Of a DNA stretch of 64,000 bases, positions 1-9,326 are shown one piece after another. A program made the position numbers and the translations under genes. Position 1 is the first letter of the stretch; the number at the start of each line of letters is the position of its first letter. Origin of the DNA: Leptospira sp. (GTDB lineage Bacteria > Spirochaetota > Leptospiria > Leptospirales > Leptospiraceae); the NCBI GenBank assembly GCA_002786225.1, contig PEQN01000001.1, positions 1-64,000 of the forward strand, written 5' to 3'. The notes beneath the pieces were generated by a model. The model saw only the letters and a list, made by a program, of their open reading frames with translations, did not search any database and was not told where the DNA came from.

Positions 1-11
1 TTTTTACTCAT
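1..11 (-). CDS. 5' end of a minus-strand gene, cut by window edge
   Basis: An ATG on the minus strand at 11-9 is preceded by a good purine-rich ribosome-binding site (AGAGGTG, complement of 15-21). It reads Met-Ser-Lys before the window ends. It lies about 24 nt downstream of the stop of the lipoprotein gene at 35-904, so the two may be co-transcribed. Nothing can be said about its product. The call rests only on the RBS-ATG arrangement. Confidence 0.35.
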
Positions 12-34
12 ATTCACCTCTTGCTGTTTTTAAG

Positions 35-904
35 CTAAAAAGGTGTCCAGTTATATGTCATAGGGCTAATTTTATCAATCTTCTGATCTAAATTGAAGAT
101 ATCATTTCTGTTCTCTTTACTTAGAGCAATATCTGTTTTAAATAAAGTAGTAAAGTACATTGTAAAAAATTTTCCAATTCTTCGAAGTCTTTCATCTTTG
201 AATCTATAGGGAACCACAGCATAGGATTTATTTTTTATGGTAAAATTCTTCTTTAAAAGTTCATTCCTTCGAAATTCTGTAATTATATCTTTCTCTAAAT
301 TAGAAATCATTCCTTGAATTATTTTTTTATTTTCAAGAGTTAAACTATATTTAACATTTTCATCAAAAAGTTGGTAGATGGGCCCTACTATCATTGATAA
401 AAAAGAAACATATATATGATCTTGGGCAAAATAGTCCTTTTCTAGTATAATTTCGTTTTTATCTTTGTTATGAAATTTAACATTCAATCGATAAGTTGAT
501 TCTTCTTTTCCTGGGAGTATACCTAAGGTTAGAAAAAATCCCAATAATGATAAAGCATTGTTCTCTTTATCAATAATTTCTGAAGTAACTTCTAATTCGA
601 TATTTGCATCTGGTTTGGATTTGAAGGATCGAGATTTACGAATTTCATCCGCAGTCAAATAAGCTGAAATGTTATAATACTCATCATAATTTACAAATTG
701 TATTTTCGTTTTAAATTCTTGGAATGGTATATGATTGGTTTTGATTTTGACTGGGACAGCAGGAAGATAATCCTGCTGATTCCTTTGATTGAAATTATTA
801 ACATTTGTATTTTGGCTATAATATGTTTTATGAATAATACAATTAACAAAGAAAAAAGAATTACAAAGAAGTATAAAATATATTTTGCATTTAAAAATTT
901 TCAA
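35..904 (-). CDS. Predicted lipoprotein of unknown function
   Basis: The 289-residue product starts with a basic residue cluster and a hydrophobic stretch ending in a Cys near residue 22 (context FFFVNC), which fits a relaxed spirochaetal lipobox. The mature protein is therefore probably anchored in the inner or outer membrane. The rest is Lys/Asn-rich. A hydrophobic segment around residues 118-130 and another around 165-180 could be membrane-associated. I recognise no domain. A possible downstream gene starts at the window edge. Signal and lipidation are read from the sequence; function is unknown. Confidence 0.7.
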   Translation of the reverse strand: MKIFKCKIYFILLCNSFFFVNCIIHKTYYSQNTNVNNFNQRNQQDYLPAVPVKIKTNHIPFQEFKTKIQFVNYDEYYNISAYLTADEIRKSRSFKSKPDANIELEVTSEIIDKENNALSLLGFFLTLGILPGKEESTYRLNVKFHNKDKNEIILEKDYFAQDHIYVSFLSMIVGPIYQLFDENVKYSLTLENKKIIQGMISNLEKDIITEFRRNELLKKNFTIKNKSYAVVPYRFKDERLRRIGKFFTMYFTTLFKTDIALSKENRNDIFNLDQKIDKISPMTYNWTPF

Positions 905-1011
905 AATCGAAACTCTCCAAGTCAGAAAATAACTCAGAGTAAATTATTATTTTTATTCAACAAAATTGTCAACTTAACTTAAAAAATTAATTTTAAATCT
1001 AAACAAACATT

Positions 1012-1653
1012 CTATAAATTCTTCTCTAAATGCCAGACTTTTTCTTGAACGGGAATTCCATTCCTCATCCCTCCTTTCACAGATATACTCTTCAATTGAT
1101 TTATTTTATAATACTTATTGTAATGCGATAGAACTTCTTCCCGCTCGATTGAAAAAGGAGGTCCTTCCATTGAAGATGGATCATACTCAAAACAAATCAG
1201 AAGTTGAGGCGCATTTTCTGCAATTTGAGTTAAATGATTTGTGTATGAAATTCTCATATCCAGAGGCAGCGCAACTAGGGCGGCTCTATCATAGATAGCA
1301 TCTATCTTCCCAATATGAGCTTTGCTTAAATCAAATAGATTACCGACAAAAATATCTATACCCTCTGCTGAAAAATGTTCCAATTTATCTAAGGTTCTTA
1401 TTTCTGGTTCAATTCCGAGCTCTTGGAAAAGTTGGGTAATTGCCTTTTTGCTAAGTTCAACACCTACTACTTGAAAGCCTTGGTCTAGAAGCCAATGTAT
1501 ATCTAAAGTCTTTCCACAAAGAGGAAGAAATACTCTACTTGATTTCTTTAAAGAAAGTGTAGGAAAAAACTCTACAAGCAAAGGGTTCGCTTGATTTATA
1601 TGAAAACCGATTTGATCAGATTCCCATCGACTATGCCAAAAGTTTGGATCCAT
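1012..1653 (-). CDS. tpm: Thiopurine S-methyltransferase family protein
   Basis: The 213-residue protein has the family N-terminus (FWHSRWE, then the GFH element), followed by the SAM-binding region FLPLCGKTLDI and VVGVELS. These are hallmarks of bacterial Tpm/TPMT. The family transfers a methyl group from SAM to thiopurines in the laboratory. In bacteria it is also linked to selenium and tellurium methylation and detoxification. Length matches the family (about 210-220 aa). A clear RBS (AAGGAG, 5 nt before ATG) supports the start. It lies 46 nt downstream of the MDR oxidoreductase on the same strand, so co-transcription is possible. Family assignment is firm; the natural substrate is not. 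Confidence 0.88.
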   Translation of the reverse strand: MDPNFWHSRWESDQIGFHINQANPLLVEFFPTLSLKKSSRVFLPLCGKTLDIHWLLDQGFQVVGVELSKKAITQLFQELGIEPEIRTLDKLEHFSAEGIDIFVGNLFDLSKAHIGKIDAIYDRAALVALPLDMRISYTNHLTQIAENAPQLLICFEYDPSSMEGPPFSIEREEVLSHYNKYYKINQLKSISVKGGMRNGIPVQEKVWHLEKNL

Positions 1654-1699
1654 GGATTCTCCTTAGTCTATTTGATAAAACAATATTTATTCTTAATCA

Positions 1700-2638
1700 T
1701 CATTTAACTTTAATTACAACCTTACCTTTGGCATGGCCCTGGGCTACATATTGCATAGCTTCCCAAGTTTGCTCCAGAGGATAGACTTTTTCTATTATGG
1801 GCTTTATTTTACCAGATTGAGCAAGTCTAGATATAATTTTTAAATCTTTTGGAGTCACTTTAGCCATTAGAACATGCATTTTTTTAGAACCGAATGACAG
1901 TAATTTAACGAGAAATAAGGATTTAATAATATGCCAAAACTTTCCACCGATTAGTACAAAACGTCCATTCTCCTTCAAAGAACTTTTGTATTCTCCCAAA
2001 GAATGATTCCCATTCACAGCGAGGATCAGATCATATCGTGTTTCCATTTTTGTGAAATCGTCTTTGTTATAATCAATAACAATATTAGCTCCCAGTTTTT
2101 TGCTTTGTTCAATGTTTCTTTCAGAGCATATCACTGTTATATGAGAGCCCAAAAATTTTGCTATTTGAATTGCAAAAGTTCCAACACCTCCACCTCCTCC
2201 ATCGATTAAGATGGAGTCCTTTCTTTGGACATTCCCCTTATCTCGAATTGCCTGTAAGGCAGTGACTCCAGCTAGAGGCAGAGCTGCTGCTTCTTCAAAG
2301 GAAAGATTTTCTGGTTTGTGAACTAATAAAGATTCTTCAACGGCTACATATTCAGCAAATCCACCAAATCCTGAATCAGCTAAATCGCCCAGTACCTTAT
2401 CACCTGGTTTGAAGTTTTTGACTTTTGAGCCAACAGATTCAACAACTCCAGCAATATCCGCTCCAAAGATTTTCTTTTTGGGAGGAAATCCCATCTGTAT
2501 CAAACGGTAATCTGCTGCATTGATAGAGGATGCATGAATTTGAACCAAGATCTCATTCTCTTTAGGAACGGGTTTAGCTATCTCAGAATATTCTAAAATT
2601 GATTTTGGTTTTGATTTTTTGTATAAAATTGCTTTCAT
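1700..2638 (-). CDS. Zinc-independent MDR-family NAD(P)H oxidoreductase
   Basis: The 312-residue protein belongs to the medium-chain dehydrogenase/quinone oxidoreductase family. It has the GroES-like N-terminal half (SSINAADYRL, FGADIAGVVESVG, GDKVLGDL) and a Rossmann half with a glycine-rich dinucleotide loop (DGGGGGVGTFAIQIAK). The zinc-binding cysteines of classical alcohol dehydrogenases are missing, so it resembles quinone or enone reductases acting on small electrophiles. RBS AAGGT lies 5 nt before the ATG. It is divergent from the AraC-type regulator at 2818, which is a natural candidate controller. Cytoplasmic. Substrate unknown. Confidence 0.85.
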   Translation of the reverse strand: MKAILYKKSKPKSILEYSEIAKPVPKENEILVQIHASSINAADYRLIQMGFPPKKKIFGADIAGVVESVGSKVKNFKPGDKVLGDLADSGFGGFAEYVAVEESLLVHKPENLSFEEAAALPLAGVTALQAIRDKGNVQRKDSILIDGGGGGVGTFAIQIAKFLGSHITVICSERNIEQSKKLGANIVIDYNKDDFTKMETRYDLILAVNGNHSLGEYKSSLKENGRFVLIGGKFWHIIKSLFLVKLLSFGSKKMHVLMAKVTPKDLKIISRLAQSGKIKPIIEKVYPLEQTWEAMQYVAQGHAKGKVVIKVK

Positions 2639-2730
2639 TATTTACCTTGAAGGTGTTTATCTTTTTGATGAAAATAGATTTTTTTATAAACAACTAAAGA
2701 ATCTATTTGACGATAAAAAATTCTGTATAA

Positions 2731-2797
2731 ATTGTAAATTCAAACAATGTATAAGCAATCGATTCCTGAAAAGAATAATTTCATAACATTGTAAATT
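2731..2797. promoter_or_regulatory. Repeated ATTGTAAATT motif in divergent promoter region
   Basis: The 10-base word ATTGTAAATT occurs at 2731-2740 and again at 2788-2797, both between the divergent MDR oxidoreductase and AraC-type regulator genes. The first copy is followed by CAAACAAT, giving an ATTGT/ACAAT inverted pair at 2731-2748. AraC-family proteins often bind direct repeats. The region is very AT-rich, so chance recurrence is possible. The regulatory role is inference. Confidence 0.3.
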
Positions 2798-2817
2798 ATT
2801 GAATAAATTTATTTCCT

Positions 2818-3972
2818 ATGAATGAACAAGAGATCCTATTACCTATTGTTGGCATTCATTTATTTTTGGGAATTTCTTTAATCTTTATTTCAATTATTCT
2901 AATTGTTCTTCTGCGCAAGCCTCAAATTTTTTTGGTAATAGCTAGTCTCTTGCTGCTTACTTTTTCTCATTTTTATTACTATCTATATTATACTGGCAGC
3001 CTAGTCCATTTTCCAAACATCATATTTATTTTTCCTATGGTCATTGTAATAGGACATATCGCACTATTCCACTCTTTCTTAGATCTTTTAAAAATCCGAA
3101 GTTTCTGGAATCTTAAAACGCTCTATCATTTGCCGATAATCTTCATTCAATTCTGGATCATATTTCCAAAATTTAGGCTAGATGATACATCCAAAATTCA
3201 ACTCTATCTAAATCAGAAAGATATTCTATTCCCTGAAGCAATAGCGGGAAAATCAGCTGAAATCTTTTTCTTTATAATCGCAATCATATATATTAGTTTA
3301 ACAAATTATATTTTAATTTATAGATTCTTCCCCAATTTTTTGCCTTGGAATAAAACTATAAATAAGTTTCATGCTGATGATGAATTTCATATAACAAAAA
3401 CTAAATGGATCATATATTTCAATTATATTGTCTTAATTTTAGCCTTTACTGCTTGGATGCTAGTTCCCAATAAAATTTTACACGCATCCATTCCCTTAGC
3501 CTTCTCTATCTCGATTCCTATTTTCTTGATTGGACTTATCTTCTTTCCCTATATTTTACAATTAGGAAATCAAATCAAGGTTCATGAAACTTTTTCTATA
3601 ACCAATTATACGAAATCAAACTTACAGAATTTGGATTTAGTTGCATTGGAAGAAAAGATTGCATCTTTATTGGATCAAAAAATTTACCTTCAAGATGGAA
3701 TCAATCTTCCTAAATTTGCAAAAGAATGTGGAATCAGTGTTCACCAAATGTCAGCGTATTTTAACCTCATAAAAGGGGTAAAATATGCAGATTTCATAAG
3801 GACATTTCGAGTTGCGGAAGCAAAGCATCTACTCGCCCAAAAACTAACTTGGAATACAACTCGAATTGGATACGAATCTGGTTTTAATTCTTCATCTTCT
3901 TTTTTTGAGGCATTTAAGTTAGAAACTGGGATGAGTCCAAGTGAATATAAGAAAAAATTGAAAGCGAAATAA
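2818..3972 (+). CDS. Membrane-anchored AraC-family transcriptional regulator
   Basis: The 384-residue protein has two parts. Roughly residues 10-255 contain about seven hydrophobic segments, forming a membrane sensor. Residues 275-384 hold a C-terminal AraC-type double helix-turn-helix, including LPKFAKECGISVHQMSAYF and the second-HTH signature RIGYESGFNSSSSFFEAFK followed by TGMSPSEYKKK. This 7TM plus AraC layout is common in Leptospira and Bacteroidetes. It faces away from the MDR oxidoreductase at 1700-2638, with 179 bp between them. Control of that gene is likely but inferred. The ligand is unknown. Confidence 0.87.
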   Translation: MNEQEILLPIVGIHLFLGISLIFISIILIVLLRKPQIFLVIASLLLLTFSHFYYYLYYTGSLVHFPNIIFIFPMVIVIGHIALFHSFLDLLKIRSFWNLKTLYHLPIIFIQFWIIFPKFRLDDTSKIQLYLNQKDILFPEAIAGKSAEIFFFIIAIIYISLTNYILIYRFFPNFLPWNKTINKFHADDEFHITKTKWIIYFNYIVLILAFTAWMLVPNKILHASIPLAFSISIPIFLIGLIFFPYILQLGNQIKVHETFSITNYTKSNLQNLDLVALEEKIASLLDQKIYLQDGINLPKFAKECGISVHQMSAYFNLIKGVKYADFIRTFRVAEAKHLLAQKLTWNTTRIGYESGFNSSSSFFEAFKLETGMSPSEYKKKLKAK

Positions 3973-4041
3973 AGATAAAAATTACTCCAGTTTTATAATT
4001 CAGGATGAATTGAAATCTAAAACCTGCTACTATAGAGAACC

Positions 4042-5898
4042 ATGTTTCGTAGATTAGCTATAGTATTTTTAATTGCTTTGCAAATTTCCTGCATACCCTT
4101 TCTTTCAAATAATCTAGATCCCAACACCGATCTCTCGAATCTTCTTTTACTCTATCGCATCTTCAATCGAAGAGCAATAGCATACACTCCTAATGCCCTT
4201 GTATCTTATACTAATTTGAGTTCTGCTCAAACAGTAATAGCAAAACCTGATGATCCTGAGCTAAAGAGATGTGGAACAACATCTAGATTACCAGAAGGTG
4301 TAAGCTTAGCTGACAATGGTACATTAAGTTACACAGGCAATCCAAGTCGCACAGTAAATCCTATTTCCATGGATATAGTATGCTTAGATAGTGGGAACCA
4401 ATATACTACGAGTGCAGTTGATTTTGAAGTTCGAGGCTATGATTGGATTCGAAATCTGTCAACAGGTGGATTTAATAGCGAAGGAAGAGATGTATATATA
4501 GGTTCTGATTCAGAAATCTACTTCCTTGCAACCACGGTCAATAATGGAAGTAATCTCGCTGAAGATTTTGGACAAAATATCATTAAAAATAGTTCACCAA
4601 CGCCTGGAACATCAGTCTCACCATTCATGTTAAAACTTGACTCTAACGGCAATCTTATTCGAACTCGTGTTCTTGGTGGAGTCCCAGCACAGGACGAATT
4701 GAAAATTACTGCCGACTCAAATCAAAATATTTATCTAACTAGTAAATTAGGTCCTCCACCGACTGTTTTAACTGTTAATTCAGATCCTGAATTTGGGGGT
4801 TCACCTGTAACGAAAACACCCATTTCAACTAACGGTGACTTTTTACTATCACAGATCAAATCCGACGGAAGTTTTGGTTATGCGTTAACGGTAAGTGCAA
4901 CAGGCTTATCAACTGCAACTTCCATATGTTACAATCCTAAAACAAATACTATCCAAGCCAATGGTTTTGCAAATGGAACATCTCAAGATTTAGGACTAGA
5001 CTTTGGGGTCTCCGATACAACAAACTCACCCTTAGGATTTCAACTCGAATTCTCTCCCGAGAAAACCTACATTCGCAGTAGGAAATTTTTGGGATCAACC
5101 CATAGAGCTACATCAATAGACTGTAAGCCCGATGGTAGTTATACCTTGGCGATACAACAAGTAAGTAATTCTTTGGATTATCGAACAACCTTCGATGGAA
5201 TTACAGACACCAAGACAGCTCCATCTGCATCAGGGGGAGTTGGATTGATATCCATAGACTCGAATGGCAATTATTTATTTACTAAATTTTTTCGTCATCC
5301 TACAGCTTTATCTACTTCCACTGGGGTTGGTAGAGACTCTGGTGGCAATTACTATATTCTTTTTTATTCCAATGGTGCGAATTATGATCTTCGATTTGCA
5401 ATAGATGGGATTTCAGAAATTAAACCTTCTATCGGAAGCGGAATACAAACATCTTTTCTGGTGAAGTTGAATCCCGATGGGAGCTATGCTTGGGGGAAGA
5501 TGATAGGTTCAAATGTAAATTTGATTCTTAATTCTATGGCAATTCATCCTAAAAGAAAATCCATTTTCCTATTAGGAAATTTTGTAGGGACCTCAGTAAA
5601 TTTCTTCAATGATTTTGGTAGGAATATACCTTTGTCCAGTATAAGCAATCAAAATCCTTTATTGATAGAAGTGAATTCTGAGGATGCTAGCTTAACGAAT
5701 GCTAGATTGCTTACTTTACCAAGTAATGTTACAACACTTGATTCTATGAAAATGGATAGTTTCGGAAATCTTTATCTCACTGGTCAATTTAGAGCAAATA
5801 CCAATTTCCAATATGGAACAGATGGTGGAGTTATTTCTAAAACATACAATTATGGAGCTGCTTTAAGACAGGCACTTTTTGTAAAATTGCGTCCTTAA
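4042..5898 (+). CDS. Predicted lipoprotein with propeller-like (SBBP-type) repeats
   Basis: The 618-residue protein has a short signal peptide ending at Cys17 (lipobox LQISC). After a short Ig-like N-terminal part (about residues 45-130), the rest is made of repeating units with motifs such as LDSNGN, IDSNGNY, LNPDGSYAW and DSFGNLYLTG. Such units are typical of beta-propeller SBBP repeats. It is predicted to sit at the cell surface or periplasmic face and to serve binding or structural roles. It stands alone between two regulatory genes. No catalytic residues are recognisable. Confidence 0.75.
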   Translation: MFRRLAIVFLIALQISCIPFLSNNLDPNTDLSNLLLLYRIFNRRAIAYTPNALVSYTNLSSAQTVIAKPDDPELKRCGTTSRLPEGVSLADNGTLSYTGNPSRTVNPISMDIVCLDSGNQYTTSAVDFEVRGYDWIRNLSTGGFNSEGRDVYIGSDSEIYFLATTVNNGSNLAEDFGQNIIKNSSPTPGTSVSPFMLKLDSNGNLIRTRVLGGVPAQDELKITADSNQNIYLTSKLGPPPTVLTVNSDPEFGGSPVTKTPISTNGDFLLSQIKSDGSFGYALTVSATGLSTATSICYNPKTNTIQANGFANGTSQDLGLDFGVSDTTNSPLGFQLEFSPEKTYIRSRKFLGSTHRATSIDCKPDGSYTLAIQQVSNSLDYRTTFDGITDTKTAPSASGGVGLISIDSNGNYLFTKFFRHPTALSTSTGVGRDSGGNYYILFYSNGANYDLRFAIDGISEIKPSIGSGIQTSFLVKLNPDGSYAWGKMIGSNVNLILNSMAIHPKRKSIFLLGNFVGTSVNFFNDFGRNIPLSSISNQNPLLIEVNSEDASLTNARLLTLPSNVTTLDSMKMDSFGNLYLTGQFRANTNFQYGTDGGVISKTYNYGAALRQALFVKLRP

Positions 5899-5973
5899 GC
5901 AAAAAGCAAAATTTTATACTAAAAGAGCAAGATTCGGGTTTTGTTTTTTCCTAGAATAAGATAAGCTTCAATT

Positions 5974-6810
5974 ATGAATCAATATGCTACTATTGAGAAA
6001 GCAATTAAATTTATACATTCAAGTTCAGAACAAAATCCGAGTCTTGAAGATATTGCAAAATTCGTGAATCTCAGTCCCTTCCATTTTCAAAGAGTTTTTA
6101 CCGAGTGGGCAGGTATCAGCCCTAAGAAATTTTTACAATATATACACCTAAGGAAAGCAAAAGAAATTTTCCAGGATAAAACAATGACTCTACTTGATGC
6201 TTCGGTAGACTTAGGACTCTCAAGCACAGGGAGACTTCATGATCTCTTTATCAAATTAGAAGGAATGAGCCCTGGCGAATATAAAAAAGGTGGGGATAAT
6301 CTTACAATCAACACTAGTTACAGAGATAGTTTATTTGGAAAAGTTTTGATTGCATCAACACACAAAGGAATCTGTTCCATTCAATTCTCTGAAGATAAAA
6401 TAGCAGCTCTAAGCCATTTGCAGGAGAACTTTCCGCATGCAAAATTTGTAAATATTTCTGATAGCTTCCAAGATCTAGCCTTAAAGCAGCTAACTAATCC
6501 TAATTCTAATCTTTCAGAAATCAAACTCCATATAAAAGGAACTGGATTTCAAATGAAAGTTTGGGAAGCTCTTTTAAAGATTCCAATGGGCAAAATGTAC
6601 ACTTATGGATCTTTAGCTTCTTCGATTCAAATGCCAACTTCTTCAAGAGCAGTAGGGTCCGCTATTGCTCGCAACCCCATCGCCTTTCTTATCCCATGTC
6701 ATAGGGTCATTCAATCCTCAGGAAATATTGGGGAGTATAGATGGAACTCTGATCGAAAGACTGCAATTTTGGCTTGGGAAGCAGTCCAATCAATAAACAA
6801 TTTAGATTAG
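5974..6810 (+). CDS. AraC-type HTH fused to O6-alkylguanine-DNA alkyltransferase (Ada-like)
   Basis: This 278-residue protein joins an AraC-type HTH (residues about 5-105: NPSLEDIAKFVNLSPFHFQR, GMSPGEYKK) to an Ogt/Ada methyltransferase domain (about 115-275). The suicide-acceptor motif PCHRV (Cys242) and the helical DNA-binding segment with SSRAVGSAIARNP are intact. It should remove O6-methyl/alkyl groups from guanine. Unlike E. coli Ada it has no N-terminal zinc/Cys methylphosphotriester domain. If it regulates, the signal must therefore differ from classical Ada. It is followed 3 nt later by an alkB-like gene, forming a compact alkylation-damage operon. Confidence 0.92.
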   Translation: MNQYATIEKAIKFIHSSSEQNPSLEDIAKFVNLSPFHFQRVFTEWAGISPKKFLQYIHLRKAKEIFQDKTMTLLDASVDLGLSSTGRLHDLFIKLEGMSPGEYKKGGDNLTINTSYRDSLFGKVLIASTHKGICSIQFSEDKIAALSHLQENFPHAKFVNISDSFQDLALKQLTNPNSNLSEIKLHIKGTGFQMKVWEALLKIPMGKMYTYGSLASSIQMPTSSRAVGSAIARNPIAFLIPCHRVIQSSGNIGEYRWNSDRKTAILAWEAVQSINNLD

Positions 6811-6813
6811 AAT

Positions 6814-7419
6814 ATGAATCTATTTAAAAATACGAATAACCATTCTTTGAATCTTCTACCTTTCGATGGAGAGGTGTACTACTATGGATCCGTCTTCCAC
6901 TCGGATGAAGCTGATAATTATTTTGTAAATCTCATGAATAAGATAGAATGGAAGAATGATGAGGCAATCCTATTTGGTAAGCATATTATCACTAAACGAA
7001 AGGTAGCCTGGTATGGTGACCATCGATATTCATACACCTATTCCAAAACTACCAAAGACGCCCTACCCTGGACAGAGGATTTGCTTAAGATTAAGTCTTT
7101 GATTGAAAAAGTCCTAAACTATAAATTTAATTCTTGTTTGTTGAATCTTTATCACACAGGCGAGGAAGGAATGGCTTGGCACAGTGATGATGAAAAATCT
7201 TTAGATAGACATGGAATCATAGCCTCAATATCTTTTGGAGCAGAAAGAAAATTTGCTTTTCGCCACAAGAAGACGAAACAAGTCATACCCATCAATCTGG
7301 AAGCAGGAAGTCTCCTAACCATGCAAGGAACAACTCAAGACTATTGGTTGCACCGACTTCCACCAACTAAAAAGGTTTCTACACCAAGAATTAATTGTAC
7401 TTTCAGAAATATGAGATGA
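6814..7419 (+). CDS. alkB: AlkB-like 2-oxoglutarate/Fe(II) dioxygenase
   Basis: The 201-residue protein shows the AlkB dioxygenase core: the iron ligands His123 and Asp125 in AWHSDDE, His180 in WLHRLPP, and the 2-oxoglutarate-binding RxNxTFR element near the C-terminus (Arg192, Arg198). The family oxidatively removes N1-methyladenine and N3-methylcytosine lesions from DNA or RNA. The length and the HSDDE and HRLP context resemble the ALKBH2-like bacterial subgroup more than E. coli AlkB. It starts 3 nt after the Ada-like gene stop, so translation is probably coupled. Confidence 0.9.
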   Translation: MNLFKNTNNHSLNLLPFDGEVYYYGSVFHSDEADNYFVNLMNKIEWKNDEAILFGKHIITKRKVAWYGDHRYSYTYSKTTKDALPWTEDLLKIKSLIEKVLNYKFNSCLLNLYHTGEEGMAWHSDDEKSLDRHGIIASISFGAERKFAFRHKKTKQVIPINLEAGSLLTMQGTTQDYWLHRLPPTKKVSTPRINCTFRNMR

Positions 7420-7469
7420 TTTTCTAAAACAGTTTATTCCTTTTAACTAACTCTCAAATTGTAGAATTT

Positions 7470-8309
7470 TTACTTACCATCTGAATTGAGCAAAATGGGC
7501 AAAGCATCTTTTCCATTGGGAACAAAAATCAATTTGTTATTTGGATTTTCCATAGCTTTCAGTTGAATGTATTTCTGAGTTAAAGATTCCGAAATCAATT
7601 TCTGGGCTTTAGCCTGTGCTTCAGCTTCCAATAAAATCGACTTAGCTTTTCCCTCTGCAGTTATTGTTTGAATTTCAGCATCTTTTTTTGCGATATTGAT
7701 TTCAAATTTCATTTGTTCTTGCTCTTGTTGCTTAGTAAGTTTGGATTCAATCGCTTTTAATATGGAAGGGCTATATTCAACATCATCAACAATGACATCA
7801 TCAATTTCAACATGCTTATCTTTTAATTTTTCATCCAAATTCCTTTTGATTTGTGCAGCAACATTAGGAGTTTCTTTAGAGATAGATACCATATTGTATG
7901 CAGAAAGTACGTTGCGTATGGAAGTACGAAATTGTGGTTTTACAACTTTTCCATAATAATCTCTTCCAATTTCCATCTGAAGTTCGTACAATTCGTTCAT
8001 CTTTGGACGTAAAATAATGTCTGCAGTTACAGTTATTGTTAGGTCATCTCGAGTAAGAACTTCAACCTTTTCTTGGTAGGATTGCCACTGTATAGAATAA
8101 GTAAATACGCTATTCCATGGAGCATAGAATTGAACTCTGGATTCTAATGGTTTTTGACTTAGTCCGGTTCCATAAGGTCTCCACATCAAGCCAACTTCAC
8201 CTGGACCAATGATGGATACACAAGAATAAAAAAACAACAAAGGAGTGAGAAAAACAAACAAAACTTTCTTGGAAAAATAGTATTTTGTAAAAAGATTTGG
8301 ACTTTTCAT
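7470..8309 (-). CDS. SPFH/prohibitin-like lipoprotein
   Basis: The 279-residue protein carries a signal peptide with a cysteine around residue 30 (context FFYSC), suggesting lipidation. An SPFH/Band 7 domain (about residues 35-215) follows, with the typical start IGPGEVGLMWRP and a conserved ITVTADIILR strand. The C-terminal helix is rich in Ala/Glu/Lys and ends in AEAQAKAQKLISESL, a prohibitin/HflC-type coiled coil. Family members form large membrane-associated oligomers that organise membranes or proteases. It is divergent from the ankyrin gene with only 17 bp between start codons. Confidence 0.85.
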   Translation of the reverse strand: MKSPNLFTKYYFSKKVLFVFLTPLLFFYSCVSIIGPGEVGLMWRPYGTGLSQKPLESRVQFYAPWNSVFTYSIQWQSYQEKVEVLTRDDLTITVTADIILRPKMNELYELQMEIGRDYYGKVVKPQFRTSIRNVLSAYNMVSISKETPNVAAQIKRNLDEKLKDKHVEIDDVIVDDVEYSPSILKAIESKLTKQQEQEQMKFEINIAKKDAEIQTITAEGKAKSILLEAEAQAKAQKLISESLTQKYIQLKAMENPNNKLIFVPNGKDALPILLNSDGK

Positions 8310-8326
8310 ATGCTTAGATTAGACTA

Positions 8327-8836
8327 ATGAACATGAAACAATGGTTTCGACTACCTAGCTCTTGGTTCTTAATTTTTTGGGTTTTTATTCTTATCCAACT
8401 TTCCGTTCTTTCTTCTTGCATGGAAGACGAAAGTGTCATAAAAACACAACCTAGCTCAGAGATTCTTTTCTTGGAAAAGGTAGCAAAGGGAGATCTGTTA
8501 GCTGCGAGAGAATTGCTGGACCGAGGTGTTTCAATTCATGTGAAAGATTCTCTAGGCAATTCCGCTCTGATAAAAGCTTGTGATGCAGAAGATAAAGAAA
8601 TGGTAGAAATGCTTTTGAGTAAAGGAGCCAATTATAATCAGCGAAATTTGGCTGGAGAGACTGCATTGTACAGAGCAGTCTTTAGAGGGAATTTACCATT
8701 GGTTCAAATCCTAAGCAAGTCAGGTGCAGAAATTCATGTCAAAACCGTTTCCGGCGAAAGTCTCTATGAATTAGCCGAAGAGAGAGGTGAAGACGCAATT
8801 TTAGAGTACTTGAATGCTCTTACGAAATCTAAATAA
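8327..8836 (+). CDS. Ankyrin-repeat lipoprotein
   Basis: The 169-residue product has an N-terminal hydrophobic signal ending in LSSC (about residue 30), so it is probably lipidated. Three to four ankyrin repeats follow (residues about 50-165), recognisable by DSLGNSALIKACDAEDKEM, NLAGETALYRAVFRGN and LLSKGA/SGAEIHV. It is likely a periplasmic or membrane-anchored protein-binding module. ATG codons at 8327 and 8333 are both possible starts. It may pair functionally with the divergent SPFH lipoprotein; this is inferred from position only. Confidence 0.82.
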   Translation: MNMKQWFRLPSSWFLIFWVFILIQLSVLSSCMEDESVIKTQPSSEILFLEKVAKGDLLAARELLDRGVSIHVKDSLGNSALIKACDAEDKEMVEMLLSKGANYNQRNLAGETALYRAVFRGNLPLVQILSKSGAEIHVKTVSGESLYELAEERGEDAILEYLNALTKSK

Positions 8837-9000
8837 CCATGAAGAACATCGCGAGTATAGGTTTATTCTGGGAAAGGGATTGATAATTGGAATCTGTTAC
8901 CCAATAAAGTTTGCGAAAAGAGATTAAAAGAAAAAGTGACGATAGGATAAAATCAAAAATAATTTTTGTTCAAAGAAAATTTTCGAACAAGGTAATTCTC

Positions 9001-9306
9001 ATGGCTAACTTATCTCAGAATAAAGAAAAATGGCAAAATTTCACAACAGAAGATTTAAATCGAATGGTAAGAATGGGTTGGGAGGATAGAACAACTTTTG
9101 ATTCCATTCAAATCCAATTTGGGTTAACACCTAACGAATTTGTTCAATTCATGAGATCGCAATTAGACAAGAAAGCTTTCATTCGCTGGAGAAAACGTAC
9201 GCATAAAAGAGGACACCTCAAACATAGCAAAATCCGTGGAAATGATATCAACCGATTTAAGTGCTCGAGACAAAGTATAGATGGAATAACCAAAGGCTGG
9301 AAATAA
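9001..9306 (+). CDS. TIGR03643/DUF2805-like small conserved protein
   Basis: From the ATG at 9001 the product is 101 residues. It contains the family-like segment WEDRTTFDSIQIQFGL followed by a basic WRKRTHKRGHLKHSK stretch, matching my memory of the small TIGR03643/DUF2805 family. No enzymatic function is known to me. The open frame continues upstream to a non-ATG codon at 8911, but the conserved part begins after 9001. The ATG at 9001 has only an AAGG about 8 nt upstream. The very basic C-terminus suggests nucleic-acid contact, as an inference. Confidence 0.7.
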   Translation: MANLSQNKEKWQNFTTEDLNRMVRMGWEDRTTFDSIQIQFGLTPNEFVQFMRSQLDKKAFIRWRKRTHKRGHLKHSKIRGNDINRFKCSRQSIDGITKGWK

Positions 9307-9326
9307 GTTAGTTTGACACTAAGCGA

